Part shown: piece by piece, positions 17,901-26,869 of the stretch
Position numbering within the stretch: position 1 is the stretch's first letter
Layout: each line of letters starts with the position of its first letter
NCBI GenBank assembly: GCA_016178015.1
Contig: JACOUB010000047.1
Coordinates: 1 to 64,000 of the forward strand
Reading direction: 5' to 3'
Source of the DNA: Methylocystis sp.
GTDB taxonomy: Bacteria; Pseudomonadota; Alphaproteobacteria; Rhizobiales; Beijerinckiaceae
DNA length: 64,000 nucleotides
Position numbers and translations under genes: made by a program
Notes under the pieces: generated by a model
Database searches by the model: none
What the model was told of the DNA's origin: nothing
What the model saw: only the letters and a program-made list of their open reading frames with translations

Positions 17901-19097
17901 AAGACGCGCGACGACGTTAGTCCCGTGGGTCGAGAGCGTCTGTCCGAAATTGTCGCCGACGCCCTCGAGCGCGATCTTGATCTCCTGTTCTTTCGCGCCC
18001 AGCGTCGCGGTTAGCCTGCTGCTGGCTTCGCTGACAGCCTCGGTGAGATGGGCCGACGTCGCAGTGATGTCTTGGGAGAGAGAATCGCGCGCGCCAAACA
18101 GAGCGGTGCGCGCATTGTTGGCGTTGACGACGATCGCCTCGCGTTCGCGCGCCAGTTCATCGATCAACAAACGGATGCGGCGCTCATTGTCAGAATAAGA
18201 ACGCTCGAGATTCGACACTTCAGCGCGCACCATGATCTCGAGTTCGCCGGCCCTCGCCAGCGCGCGCTCGATGCCGTCGCCCATGGAGGCCGCTTCTCGG
18301 CGGATCGCCTGCGACAGGGTGACCACCTGCTCGGTCGCAATCGCCTCCGGCTCGATCAGCCGAATCGCCACCTCGGCCATGGAATTGGCGACGAGCCGCA
18401 TCTCCTGGGCGCGACGCGCCATCACGCCCACAACCAAGAAGAAGACGATTGGTCCAAACAGCGCCAGCAGCGTGAGGATAGGCTTGGGGGCCAGAAACGA
18501 GCCGCCTACGGCGTCGATGATGTCCGTCTGATTGAGATAAACGAACGTCGCCCACAGCGCCGCCCAGGCGATGATCGAAAGCAAGGTGAAGACGAGAACG
18601 GAGCGGTTGGGCCGAAATTGCAGCGCCTGCCGCAGTTCGCCGACCGTGCGGCGATCGTCGTTGGCCGGCGTTGCGGCGGGAGCGACTGCAGCCTTGGCCG
18701 GCGCACTCGGCGATGCGCCCCGCGGCAGCCTCCTGGCCGCAGGCTGAACCGCAGGCGCTTTCAGCGCACGCGACGCCGCCGTGGTCTCGCGCCCATCCCT
18801 CCCGCTCCCCGGCAACTGTAAGTTGAGAGCCGGGTTCTGTCCCGTGTCTTTTGTCACGGAAAGTTCAGGCTGCGTCTGCGTCGCCTCGTCGCCGGCGTCG
18901 GCCGGCTCGGCGGGCTCTACCGTCCCATCCATCTGCGCCATCTTCCCGGACTGCGACACGACGCCTCCTGGCGATGGCGGCGTGGGTTGACCTTCCTCGC
19001 CGCCGCGCGAACGGGGCGATGCGCCCACGTTCAACGCCACCTCGATCGCCGACAGCGCTGCGGCCGCCGCGTCTTGGAACTTACCCGGTGTCGCCAT
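14949..19097 (-). CDS. Giant membrane-anchored coiled-coil protein, growth-pole-ring-like
   Basis: 1382 residues from the ATG at 19097, which has GGAG eight bases upstream; in-frame starts at 19103 and 19124 are possible. A disordered Pro/Ala-rich N-terminus (~1-150) is followed by two membrane helices (~167-190 and ~206-226) and then roughly 900 residues of helical heptads. These contain ~37-residue repeats of the form ERLDAFEASVARHGGDMASR, and the protein ends in a folded segment (SYLASDAGKVYTMLSHASGRF). This matches the apolipoprotein/kinesin-like giants of Rhizobiales, among them the growth pole ring protein GPR of Agrobacterium and RgsE of Sinorhizobium, which organise unipolar growth. 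A TipN-like polarity role is inferred. It is transcribed alone. Confidence 0.75.
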   Translation of the reverse strand: MATPGKFQDAAAAALSAIEVALNVGASPRSRGGEEGQPTPPSPGGVVSQSGKMAQMDGTVEPAEPADAGDEATQTQPELSVTKDTGQNPALNLQLPGSGRDGRETTAASRALKAPAVQPAARRLPRGASPSAPAKAAVAPAATPANDDRRTVGELRQALQFRPNRSVLVFTLLSIIAWAALWATFVYLNQTDIIDAVGGSFLAPKPILTLLALFGPIVFFLVVGVMARRAQEMRLVANSMAEVAIRLIEPEAIATEQVVTLSQAIRREAASMGDGIERALARAGELEIMVRAEVSNLERSYSDNERRIRLLIDELAREREAIVVNANNARTALFGARDSLSQDITATSAHLTEAVSEASSRLTATLGAKEQEIKIALEGVGDNFGQTLSTHGTNVVARLATTGDEVARHLGAATEDVGRHLVEGIAEFDRRLQTTGEALATRVAEHGDHVSAVLSERLDAFEASVARHGGDMASRLAEHVGHIDSLLTERTTALETAGAHLSGLQERLGQEFDAQGEGLRASLSQSVADASAALAGHSATMHERFATTANEAVVAIATQGERVNEVLVERLAAFEATVGDRGGDIAATLAAHGERISKELGEKLEIFEHTVIQDGGTIAARIDEHSQRLMNAVDERLSAIDETIAGRGGALVERLDAHTNEMAARLGEHSQRFVREVGETVSAINKTMATDGAALVGKLGERADEIASIMSNKIEAFEAISNAKTREAADRIEGLVDRIDSGLNASGKTLKETLTKHAIDVARVLGESGREVIHLLDARIKDIDDVLLARSTQLAQTLSSKAEEINSTLGGRAEEIEGTLDGKISLFQTKIVDRLQAVSSEIDERSRLVVETIGTRIAEINSTLAASRRDLDTMLHARTGDLSEVSRELTSVGELVTKAMVSANEKLRAELPAVLDQLSQTNVSLQTIVDAARTYLASLETDLNRRLQEFHGAMGAVATQINQIGDVAGGTMRDASAVVGAIEEQHKSLSQSAGRLAQSQGALDQALDARKRALENLVVMIEDKRSDFEGVLSGFSDMVENSLRHVEAGARDIGGFLTQSTQETAHLVDERFAEVRAAAAKERERTAAAMRAAYDQANSELTQTFGHASEKFAAAAAEIRGLASEIQRELEATRVEVRRGAVELPRETAEQASALRRVVGDQVRALNELTDIVARSGRVYDIAEPAAAPPPLRSFEAPGAAPLFARARSEPPQPAEPAWRATRPLPPLSTDGALENRGDQGGQGWLSGLLARASRDEAAAPRRSAPSRDAGALDSLTLDIARMVDHAAVVDLWERFQRGERGGLFGRRLYTAQGLRTYEEIRRRYRSDLEFHATVDHYIQEFERLLMETSRNDPDGSQARSYLASDAGKVYTMLSHASGRFD

Positions 19098-19613
19098 GTT
19101 CATGTCTCCGCGCGGGACCCACACGCCGTTCCGCCCACCTTTCCGCCGCTCCCGGGACGGAAAGAATTAACCAAATATTACAACCGTTACGGCGCAATTG
19201 AAACCAGCGCGGCGACGCAATCGGAAACGTCGTTAACGTGGCGTTTACCGGAGCGCGCGACGCTGCCGTCGAACGTGCCTCGGCAACGCATGACGCCCGA
19301 CCGCCAACCGCACCCGGAAAGCATCCTCAACAAACTGATTTATCACGATGTTTCCTCGGCTAGACGGTTTCCTTCGCTTTGTCGATCGTCGCGCGGCGCT
19401 TGGTCGGGGCAGGAACACGAGGATCCGGCGGCGCACGCCCTTGCGACGCCTGTCGACCCGCGCCAAATTCTCACAGCTTCGTAACAAGGGCGCCGCGACC
19501 TTAGAGTCTTTCGGTGTTTCGTTGAAACACGGCAAAGACTCTATGTTCTTGTTTTGACGCGTTTTCTACGCCGAACCGGTATCCACTTCGGCGGGAAACG
19601 CGCTAGGGATGCG
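19098..19613. other. Intergenic region with two strong hairpins
   Basis: About 515 bases without a gene, between divergent genes. A 40-base hairpin at 19503-19542 has the arms AGAGTCTTT / AAAGACTCT and an inner GTGTTTC / GAAACAC. A second inverted repeat at 19559-19601 has the arms GCGTTTTC / GGAAACGC and an inner GCCGAA / TTCGGC around a GAACCGGTATCCAC-type core that I have seen between genes in other Rhizobiales. Both lie upstream of the Hpt gene, so they may mark its promoter or a processed 5' leader. Confidence 0.6.
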
Positions 19614-20030
19614 ATGGCGATAGCAGCTGAGATGTCCTCTTGCAAAAAAGCGCCGAGCGAAGAGGCGACGAGCGAACGCGCCTGCGCCGCTGAGCCCGCC
19701 ATCGATCTCGTGCATCTATCGCATCAAACGCTTGGCGACAGCTCGCTGGAGACTGAACTGCTGGCGCTCTTTAATCGGCAGGCGTGGCAAATCGGGACGC
19801 AACTCGCCGGGCCGCAGCGCTCCGGCGAGACCAAGCAGCGGGGCGATCTGGCCCACATGCTCACAGGATCGGCGCGCGCCGTCGGCGCCTTCAAGCTGGC
19901 CCGCGCCGCCGCCGACTATGAAAACTCGGTGCGCGGCGACGCGAACGATCGAGCTTGCAAACTGCAGACGCTCGAAACAGCGATTGAGGAAACGCGGACG
20001 ACGATCGCCGCAATGCTCGAGCGCGTCTGA
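19614..20030 (+). CDS. Hpt-domain (histidine phosphotransfer) protein
   Basis: 138 residues from ATG at 19614, preceded by an AGGG ribosome site. The first ~35 residues are variable. Residues 36-138 form a four-helix Hpt domain with the phosphorylation motif LAHMLTGSARAVGA, in which His81 would carry the phosphate. Such stand-alone proteins relay phosphate between a hybrid histidine kinase and a response regulator. No kinase or regulator lies next to it. It diverges from the growth-pole-like gene, and a link to polarity control is only suggested by position. Confidence 0.8.
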   Translation: MAIAAEMSSCKKAPSEEATSERACAAEPAIDLVHLSHQTLGDSSLETELLALFNRQAWQIGTQLAGPQRSGETKQRGDLAHMLTGSARAVGAFKLARAAADYENSVRGDANDRACKLQTLETAIEETRTTIAAMLERV

Positions 20031-20045
20031 CGCTTATCGCCAATA

Positions 20046-20408
20046 TTAGGCCGCAGCGCGATCCGCTGGTAAGGCGACCTGCCGCTCGGCGGCCGCGTTT
20101 CCCGCAAGGATCTTGCGAAACTTTTTGCCGACCAGCGCGGTTTCGAAGGTCTGATCGTCCCCCAGCGCGGCGAAAACACCCGGCCAAACGCCTTTTTTCG
20201 CCCAGCGCCTGAAACGCGTGTAGGTCGTGAACCATTTACCGAACTCCGGCGGCAAATCGCGCCAAGGCGCGTTGGTTCGGATGATCCAAAAGACCGCTTC
20301 GATGAACAGACGATTGTCCGCGCCGCTGCGTCCGGGATCGCCGCGCTTTCCGGGCAATCGCCGCTCTATCTGCGCCCAGCGCGCCTCATCGAGATAAGGC
20401 TCGGTCAA
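20046..20408 (-). mobile_element. IS5-family transposase orfA, 3'-truncated remnant
   Basis: The N-terminal ~90 residues match the DUF4096 helix-turn-helix part of IS5-group transposases (MTEPYLDEARWAQIERRLPG, WRDLPPEFGKW, FRRWAKKGVW). After ALGDDQTFE the normal continuation is lost and replaced by a 30-residue unrelated tail ending at 20046. There is no orfB with the DDE catalytic residues, so the element is dead. It sits between the Hpt gene and tRNA-Thr. Confidence 0.8.
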
Positions 20409-20668
20409 ACAACGGCTCCTCGTTTGCCGGAAAATCGAGTATTTCTACCACAGGTTGTAAAATTGCGCAACGGTGACCTAACTGAGGAAACGGCGGCGCT
20501 CGAAGCCAAGCGCAATGCCGCCGGCGCTCCGTTCTAACCGGCGCAAGGATCTCAACGTCAGGAAGCCGCCGCTTGCCGCCCCAGGGCAGCTTGCCTCGCC
20601 GCTGACCCTATGGCACAAGGCCCAACTGCAGATCGGCGATCTTTGCGATGTCGCCGGCGATGACCAGC

Positions 20669-20743
<75 letters not shown>

Positions 20744-20750
20744 CCGCCGC

Positions 20751-22049
20751 TCACTCCGCCGCCTTGCTCCCGTCGGCGCCGCCGTAGCGCTTCGCGACAT
20801 AATCATCGACGAGGCGCGTAAATTCCTGGGCGATGCCGTCGCCGCGCAGCGTCAGCGCCTTCTTGCCGTCGATGAACACCGGCGCCGCCGGCGTCTCGCC
20901 GGCGCCGGGCAGCGAAATGCCGATATCGGCGTGTTTGGATTCGCCCGGCCCGTTGACGATGCAACCCATCACCGCGACGTTGAGCGTCTCGACGCCCGGG
21001 TATCTTTGGCGCCACACGTTTATGCGCTCGCGAATATGAGCCTGAACATCGCGCGCCAGCTCCTGGAAGACGGTCGACGTGGTGCGTCCGCATCCCGGGC
21101 AGGCCGCGACCAGCGGCGCGAAGATGCGAAAGCCCATCGTCTGCAAAATCTCCTGAGCGACGCGCACCTCCTGCGTGCGGTCGCCGCCGGGCTCTGGCGT
21201 CAACGACACGCGAATGGTGTCGCCGATCCCGTCCTGCAGCAGCACCCCCAGCGCGGCGGCGGAGGCGACGACGCCCTTCGAGCCCATGCCGGCCTCGGTG
21301 AGGCCCAAGTGCAAGGCGTAATCGGCGCGCGCCGCGAGCATCCGGTAAACGGCGATCAAATCCTGCACCGTCGAGACCTTGGCGGAAATGACGATTCTGT
21401 CACGCGCTAGGCCGATGTCTTCGGCGCGTTGCGCCGCCATGAGCGCCGAGCGCGCCAGCGCCTCGCGCGTCACGGCGCGCGCATCGAGCGGCGCTTTGGC
21501 AGCGGCGTTGATCTCCATGAGATGGGTGAGCAGCTCCTGGTCGAGCGAGCCCCAATTGGCGCCGATGCGCACCGCCTTGCCGTGGCGGATGGCGCGTTCA
21601 ACGATGGCGGCGAACTGGCGGTCCTTCTTCTCCCTGAAGCCGACATTGCCGGGATTGATCCGGTATTTGGCGAGCGCCTCGCCGCAGGCGGGATGCTCGG
21701 CGAGCAGCTTGTGGCCGATGTAATGAAAATCGCCGACGAGCGGGACATTGATCCCCTTCTTGGCGAGCTTGTCGCGGATGTGAGGAACGGCGCTTGCGGC
21801 CTCGCTACGATCCACTGTGACGCGCACGAGCTCCGAGCCGGCCTGGGCGAGCGCCGCCACCTGCGCCACGGTCGCGTCGATGTCGGCGGTGTCGGTGTTG
21901 GTCATCGACTGCACGACGATGGCCGAGCCGCCGCCGATCGTCACGGCGCCGGCCCCGCTCCCAACCCGCACGGCCGCGCTCGTCCGCCGCGGCGAAGGCT
22001 CGGCGGCGACGGGAGCTGGAAGGCAAGTGGAGAGGGCGGCGTCGGTCAT
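20751..22049 (-). CDS. ispG: 4-hydroxy-3-methylbut-2-en-1-yl diphosphate synthase (IspG/GcpE)
   Basis: 432 residues from the ATG at 22049; another in-frame ATG lies at 22073. The frame extends to 22283, but the extra part is poor in protein signal. IspG converts methylerythritol cyclodiphosphate to HMBPP in the MEP isoprenoid pathway using a [4Fe-4S] cluster. Family marks are [36 protein letters not shown], and the cluster cysteines in [11 protein letters not shown] and GCIVNGPGE near the C-terminus. The size is normal for the alphaproteobacterial form. It stands alone, ending next to tRNA-Thr. Confidence 0.95.
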   Translation of the reverse strand: MTDAALSTCLPAPVAAEPSPRRTSAAVRVGSGAGAVTIGGGSAIVVQSMTNTDTADIDATVAQVAALAQAGSELVRVTVDRSEAASAVPHIRDKLAKKGINVPLVGDFHYIGHKLLAEHPACGEALAKYRINPGNVGFREKKDRQFAAIVERAIRHGKAVRIGANWGSLDQELLTHLMEINAAAKAPLDARAVTREALARSALMAAQRAEDIGLARDRIVISAKVSTVQDLIAVYRMLAARADYALHLGLTEAGMGSKGVVASAAALGVLLQDGIGDTIRVSLTPEPGGDRTQEVRVAQEILQTMGFRIFAPLVAACPGCGRTTSTVFQELARDVQAHIRERINVWRQRYPGVETLNVAVMGCIVNGPGESKHADIGISLPGAGETPAAPVFIDGKKALTLRGDGIAQEFTRLVDDYVAKRYGGADGSKAAE

Positions 22050-22281
22050 CGGTCTATTCGGATCAAGGTGCATGGGTGCGAACGCAGGCCTTTGGTGAGC
22101 CGGAACGGCGCACGCGTCAAGCCGGACGGTAGAACGGCAGTGGGTCGTTCGCAAAATGCCCGCGTTGCGCCAGAAGCGGACAGAATAGGCAGCGGACGGC
22201 CCTGGAACGAAGTCCGGCGAGCCGCGTTTCTGGTTCGACCTCTCCACGTTGCGCGGGGGCAGCATTTGAAGGAGATTCAAC

Positions 22282-23049
22282 ATGCAAATCAGAACATGCG
22301 GTCTACCGATTTTTTTGATTGTAGTTTCTTTGCCGTTCCTCGGCGGCTGTGAAAAAAGTGACTGCCCCCCCGGGCCGACAAAAGCTGGAAGTCCCTGTTC
22401 TTATCGTCTCGCGCCGGCAAAAGTTGGAAGTTCCGATCGTTTGGAATTCAAAGACGAAACCACGGGCGGTCTGGGGGGAGACGCTACTGGGGAGCTTTAC
22501 AAACGAGGAACAGAAAGTGTTGTGGTGGGTTGGGAGCACTTTTTTGACAAGGTTGACGCCGGTGGCGTCACTGCTGGGAGTGACTTACGAATATACAATC
22601 ACATCTACCGAGGCGCTGTGCTATTCAATGTGGGTCTGTTGAGCGATTCTCCAAAAAAAACGGTCACGAACGCCACCTTGAACTACACGATCCAGACCGG
22701 CGCAAAGTTTCCAACACCAAGCGGCGGATTCATAGAGTCATGCGCGACGAAGCTCCTGCTCGCGACAGATGATTGGCACGGCATACCCGAGGTAGACATC
22801 TCGAAAGCGCCAGACACCATTTCGGGAGCCGAGCCTCCCTATAAGGATGGCTTGTCTGAGAGTCCTCCAGGCTCCGTAATCAGCATCGATGTAACCGGGG
22901 CGGTCACAGATTGGGTGGCTGGGAAGAAAAAGAATTTTGGCTTCGTGTTCGCAGGCTCTCAGGAGGAACATGGCCTGCTCAAAGATAACAAAAAATGTTG
23001 GACTCTACTTGGTGATTTTACGTTGAGTGTGCTTTACGCCAAGCCGTAA
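22282..23049 (+). CDS. Orphan lipoprotein with DNRLRE-like C-terminus
   Basis: 255 residues with a strong ribosome site (AAGGAG) upstream. The N-terminal signal ends in the lipobox LGGC (Cys23), so it should be lipid-anchored. The C-terminal half has [20 protein letters not shown], which resembles the DNRLRE domain of surface-associated, sugar-binding-like proteins. The gene is visibly lower in GC than its neighbours and has no partner genes, which suggests acquisition. Its function is unknown. Confidence 0.7.
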   Translation: MQIRTCGLPIFLIVVSLPFLGGCEKSDCPPGPTKAGSPCSYRLAPAKVGSSDRLEFKDETTGGLGGDATGELYKRGTESVVVGWEHFFDKVDAGGVTAGSDLRIYNHIYRGAVLFNVGLLSDSPKKTVTNATLNYTIQTGAKFPTPSGGFIESCATKLLLATDDWHGIPEVDISKAPDTISGAEPPYKDGLSESPPGSVISIDVTGAVTDWVAGKKKNFGFVFAGSQEEHGLLKDNKKCWTLLGDFTLSVLYAKP

Positions 23050-23082
23050 TTGCGATCAGGGTTCTGACTAGATTGACGCCCC

Positions 23083-23260
23083 TCACGGCGACAGGCCCAT
23101 TTGCCGCGCGATCAGCCGGTCGAGCAAGCGGGCCGGCAACAGCCGCGGGATGGTCCAACCGAGGACGTAATTCCGCCTGTGGCCGCCATAATGGACGTTG
23201 TGGGTGTGGCCGAGCGGGGCGGCGGGCTTGGCGTGCGTTCGAGGAAGGGCGAAGCTTGAG
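23083..23260 (-). pseudogene. C-terminal remnant of a short-chain dehydrogenase-type protein
   Basis: Reading the minus strand from about 23260 to a TGA at 23083-23085 gives a coherent protein tail: HTHNVHYGGHRRNYVLGW, then TIPRLLPARLLDRLIARQM and GLSP. This resembles the C-terminal end of SDR-family proteins with a membrane-facing helix. No start or Rossmann core exists, because the upstream part is replaced by the hicAB genes on the other strand. It looks like the end of a gene cut by the arrival of that module. Confidence 0.45.
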
Positions 23261-23498
23261 CCGGCGACTGGACGCCATGCGCCGCAATCCGGCCGGCGAT
23301 TGGCGGATCGAAGACGTTGAAGCGCTCTGCCGCGAGTTCGCCATTCTCTGCGAGCCGGCGCGCGGGGGCGGTTCCCATTACAAGATCGGCCATCCCCGCC
23401 TCGCCCAAAAACTGACCATTCCTTTCAAGCGGCCGATCAAGGCGGTATATATCCGCAAGCTCATTGCGTTCGTCGACGCAGTCAGGACTCTGCCATGA
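23256..23498 (+). CDS. hicA: HicA-like mRNA interferase toxin
   Basis: 80 residues from a TTG at 23256 with a GGAAGGG ribosome site; an ATG at 23277 would give 73 residues. The double-stranded-RNA-binding-like fold of HicA is seen in WRIEDVEALCREF, GGGSHYKIGHP (with the catalytic histidine) and the C-terminal helix KAVYIRKLIAFVDAV. HicA cleaves mRNA when free. The gene overlaps hicB by four bases (23495-23498), the usual toxin-first order. Confidence 0.85.
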   Translation: MSRRLDAMRRNPAGDWRIEDVEALCREFAILCEPARGGGSHYKIGHPRLAQKLTIPFKRPIKAVYIRKLIAFVDAVRTLP

Positions 23499-23725
23499 CG
23501 GTCAAAACCACAGATTATCCGCTTATCGTGGAGCCGCTTGCGGAAGAGGACGGCGGCGGGTTCGTGGCGATCGCGCCGGACCTGCCGGGCTGCATGTCGG
23601 ACGGCGAAACGCCACAGGAAGCGGTCGCCAACGTGCAGGGCGCCATCCTCGCCTGGATCGAAGCGGCGGAAGACCTCGGCCATGCCGTGCCCAAGCCGTC
23701 GCGACGCGTGGCGCTTGCAGGCTGA
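23495..23725 (+). CDS. hicB: HicB-like antitoxin
   Basis: 76 residues. The HicB partial RNase-H fold is clear: YPLIVEPLAEEDGGGFVAIA, PDLPGCMSDGETPQEAVANV and a helix AILAWIEAAEDLG. There is no separate DNA-binding domain at the C-terminus, so this is the short form, and promoter control may depend on the complex. It neutralises the overlapping HicA. Confidence 0.88.
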   Translation: MTVKTTDYPLIVEPLAEEDGGGFVAIAPDLPGCMSDGETPQEAVANVQGAILAWIEAAEDLGHAVPKPSRRVALAG

Positions 23726-23796
23726 CCGACGCCCACCCGTCGCGCTCCCGGCGGATGCCCCCATTCACTCACCGGCTGCCCGCCAGCTTTCGCTCC

Positions 23797-24546
23797 TTAG
23801 CGATGGGCTCGCAACGCGGCGCGGAGATCGCGCAGGGTGGCGATCGTCGAAACGTCGGCGCGGCCGTCCACCCGCTCTGGCCGGAAATGCCGCTGGAAAG
23901 CTTCGACGACATTGGCCGTATCTTGATCGTATCGGCCGCTAACCGCGATTTTGTAACCATAATCGGCGAGCATCGTCTGCAGCTCTTCGACCTCGCTCCC
24001 TGTCGCGCCGATCGCCAGGACGGGGCCGGGCGCCACAGGGACCGGCTCGATAAAAAGGCCGACGCCTTGCTTGGCGAGTTCCCGCCACGGGAAGAATTCG
24101 CCCGGATCGATCTTGCGCCCCGGCGCTATGTCGGAATGGGCCAGCACGCGCTCCGGACGGATGCCGCGGCGTGCGCAAATGTCGTGACAGAGCGTCGCCA
24201 CGGCGCGGATCTGCTGCGGCGGGAAGGGACGCGGGTCGTCGTGGCCGGGATGGACGATCTCGATCCCGATCGAGGCCGAATTCATGTCCTCTTCGCCCGC
24301 CCAGGCGCCGCGTCCGGCGTGCCAGGCGCGCCTTGCTTCCGGCGCCAGCTGGAGAATTTCGCCGTCTTCCTGCACGAAATAATGCGCGGAGACGTCCGTC
24401 CCCTCGCTGCACAAGAGTTCGAGCGCGGCGGCGCCAGTGGGCGTCCCCGTGTAATGCAAGACGAGCGAAGAGATCGCGCGCCGCCGCTCGCCGTGATTGG
24501 GCGAAGGATGCGGGCGCGCTTGTGGGAAGTCGGGATGAAAGAGCAT
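23797..24546 (-). CDS. AmpD-like N-acetylmuramoyl-L-alanine amidase with PG-binding domain
   Basis: 249 residues from ATG at 24546. The amidase_2 domain covers ~25-155 with zinc ligands His31 (LVLHYTGT), His137 (LAHSDIAPGRK) and Asp147 (KIDPGEFFPW). A C-terminal peptidoglycan-binding domain follows (ATGSEVEELQTMLADYGYKI). AmpD cuts the stem peptide from anhydro-muropeptides during wall recycling. The added binding domain is more typical of AmiD-type amidases, and no signal peptide is visible, so a cytoplasmic recycling role is likelier. It is transcribed toward hicAB. Confidence 0.9.
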   Translation of the reverse strand: MLFHPDFPQARPHPSPNHGERRRAISSLVLHYTGTPTGAAALELLCSEGTDVSAHYFVQEDGEILQLAPEARRAWHAGRGAWAGEEDMNSASIGIEIVHPGHDDPRPFPPQQIRAVATLCHDICARRGIRPERVLAHSDIAPGRKIDPGEFFPWRELAKQGVGLFIEPVPVAPGPVLAIGATGSEVEELQTMLADYGYKIAVSGRYDQDTANVVEAFQRHFRPERVDGRADVSTIATLRDLRAALRAHR

Positions 24547-24608
24547 AAGGCCTTTGCACAATGACTCGTCGCCATGGTCGCGCCCCTCCCTTTAATGCCC
24601 CACCGGCC

Positions 24609-24733
24609 GTCATGGCCGGCCTTGTGCCGGCCATCCACGCCGGGACATTGCGAAGCAGCGGCGACGTTACGCGACTTTTTCCATCGTCCCACGGCGTCAC
24701 GGCGTGGATGCCCGCGACAAGCGCGGGCATGAC
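24609..24733. repeat. Interspersed BIME-like repeat, family A
   Basis: This is an inverted-orientation copy of the family: it opens with GTCATGGCCGGCCTTGTGCC and closes with GCCCGCGACAAGCGCGGGCA before TGAC. It fills the gap between the ETF-QO stop and the AmpD start. Confidence 0.8.
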
Positions 24734-24750
24734 GGTCGAAGCCGTTTGTA

Positions 24751-26430
24751 TCACATGTTCGGATAATTCGGCCCGCCGCCGCCCTCGGGGGGAACCCAGG
24801 TGATGTTCTGCGCCGGGTCCTTGATGTCGCACGTCTTGCAGTGCACGCAGTTTTGCGCGTTGATCACGAAGCGCGGATCGCTCTTGCTTGCCTCGTCGCC
24901 GTAGACGACCTCATAGACGCCGGCCGGGCAATAGAGCCGCGCCGGCTCGCCATAGAGCGGCAGGTTTTCGCGCACCGGAAGATCGGGGTCGGCGAGCCGC
25001 AGATGCGACGGCTGATCCTCTTCGTGATTGGTGTTGGACACGAACACCGAAGACAGCTTGTCAAATGACAGCTTGCCGTCGGGTTTGGGATAGACGATCG
25101 GCTGCACGTCTTTCAAAAGCTTCAAAGTCGCGTGATCGGGCTTGCCGTGTTGCAACGTCCCGAAGAAAGAAAAGCCGAACAGTTCGTTGGTCCACATGTC
25201 GAGCCCGCCGAGCGGCGCGCCAATGTACGTGCCGAATTTCGACCACAGCGGCTTGACGTTGCGCACCGGCCGCAAATCGCGTCCGATGGCGGAGGCGCGC
25301 CACGCCTCTTCATAGCCGGCGAGCTCGTCATGCGTTCGCCCCTCTTGCAGGGCCTTGGCGAGCTGTTCGGCAGCCAGAACCCCCGAAAGAATCGCGTTGT
25401 GCGAGCCCTTGATGCGCGGCACGTTCATGAAGCCGGCGGCGCAACCGATGAGCGCGCCGCCCGGAAAGACGAGCTTGGGGACGCTCTGCCAGCCGCCCTC
25501 GGTGAGCGCGCGCGCGCCATAGGCCAAGCGTTTGCCGCCCGCAAGGGTCGGCGCGATCAAGGGATGGGTCTTGAAGCGCTGGAATTCGTCGAACGGCGAC
25601 AGCGTCGGATTCGAATAGTTCAAATGCACGACGAAGCCGATCGATACGAGATCGTCGTCGAAATGATAGAGGAAAGAGCCGCCGCCCGTCTCCGCCATCA
25701 GCGGCCAGCCGAAACTGTGCTGGACAAGGCCCGCCTGGTGTTTGGACTTGTCGATGCGCCACAGCTCCTTGAGGCCGATCCCGTATTTTTGCGGCTCGCA
25801 GCCCGCGGCGAGGCCGAATTTGGCGATCAGCTGTTTGGCGAGCGACCCGTGCGCGCCCTCCGCAAACAGCGTAAATTTGCCGCGCAATTCCATGCCGCGG
25901 GTGAAATTCTCCTTAAGATGGCCGTCGCGGGCGACGCCCATGTCGCCGGTCGCGACCCCCAAAACCTCGCCCGTCTCGCCGTGCAGCAGTGCGGTCGCGG
26001 CGAAACCGGGGTAGATTTCGACGCCTAGGCCTTCCGCTTGTCTCCCCAGAAAGCGCACGACGTCGCCCAAAGAGCCGATGAAATTGCCGTGATTGTTCAT
26101 CAACTTCGGCATGATGAAATTCGGCAGGCGAAATCCGCTTGAAGCGGTCAGAATTAGAAAATTGTCTTGCCGGACCTGCGTCTTCAGCGGACGCGCCGGA
26201 TCCTCGCGCCAATTCGGCAGCAGCTTGTCGAGACCGACGGGATCGATCACGACGCCCGACAGAATATGCGCGCCCGGTTCCGAACCCTTCTCGACTACGA
26301 CGACCGAGAGATCGGGAGAAATCTGCTTCAGCCTAATCGCCGCAGCGAGGCCGGCCGGGCCGGCGCCGATGACGACTACGTCGTAATCCATCGCTTCGCG
26401 CGGCGGCAATTCTCGCTCCTGGGCGGCCAT
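24751..26430 (-). CDS. Electron transfer flavoprotein-ubiquinone oxidoreductase
   Basis: 559 residues from ATG at 26430, chosen because AAGGA lies six bases upstream. The FAD site is VVVIGAGPAGLAAAIRLKQ near the N-terminus. The middle carries the ETF-QO membrane-associated region, and the C-terminus has a [4Fe-4S] segment with Cys residues in LYCPAGVYEV and NAQNCVHCKTCDI, followed by DPAQNITWVPPEGG. The enzyme passes electrons from reduced ETF, fed by acyl-CoA and amine dehydrogenases, to ubiquinone at the inner membrane. No etfAB genes are in the window. Confidence 0.95.
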   Translation of the reverse strand: MAAQERELPPREAMDYDVVVIGAGPAGLAAAIRLKQISPDLSVVVVEKGSEPGAHILSGVVIDPVGLDKLLPNWREDPARPLKTQVRQDNFLILTASSGFRLPNFIMPKLMNNHGNFIGSLGDVVRFLGRQAEGLGVEIYPGFAATALLHGETGEVLGVATGDMGVARDGHLKENFTRGMELRGKFTLFAEGAHGSLAKQLIAKFGLAAGCEPQKYGIGLKELWRIDKSKHQAGLVQHSFGWPLMAETGGGSFLYHFDDDLVSIGFVVHLNYSNPTLSPFDEFQRFKTHPLIAPTLAGGKRLAYGARALTEGGWQSVPKLVFPGGALIGCAAGFMNVPRIKGSHNAILSGVLAAEQLAKALQEGRTHDELAGYEEAWRASAIGRDLRPVRNVKPLWSKFGTYIGAPLGGLDMWTNELFGFSFFGTLQHGKPDHATLKLLKDVQPIVYPKPDGKLSFDKLSSVFVSNTNHEEDQPSHLRLADPDLPVRENLPLYGEPARLYCPAGVYEVVYGDEASKSDPRFVINAQNCVHCKTCDIKDPAQNITWVPPEGGGGPNYPNM

Positions 26431-26869
26431 GGTCATTCCTTTTCGCAACTGACTGCTAACTGCTACAACGCTTCCGAGACGCAAAGCCATATCATGTTAC
26501 GCTCGGCCTCAGACAGCCCGCGGCGGCGCGAGCAAGGCTCGCATCCTTGAGCAGATCGCCCCTGTTTCGCCAAACTTGCCGCCATAGGATAGAGGGCAAA
26601 TTGTGGATTGTAACGAAAAGCGCCGCTCGCGCGGCGACTCCGGGAGCGCCTTTGGCAATAAGCTGACGTTCATGCGTGATCAGCAATTAAAAAATAAAAA
26701 GAGCGCAATCGCCATTCGATGCGTCGTCGGCGGTCCTTAGCGTGAACGCCCTCGTCCGTAGCCGAGCGTGAGCCTGGCTTGCTTTCGCGCCGGCCGAGGG
26801 TTAGGCATCCGTAAAACATTGATCGGGCCTTGCGCCGAACAGAGCGCGGCGGCGACAGCGGAGGTGAAG
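26431..26869. other. Intergenic region between divergent ETF-QO and bamE
   Basis: About 440 bases with no gene I can support; short frames here lack family signatures and ribosome sites. An AT-rich patch near 26683-26702 (AATTAAAAAATAAAAAGAG) is the most likely promoter zone. Promoters of both flanking genes should lie here. Confidence 0.5.
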
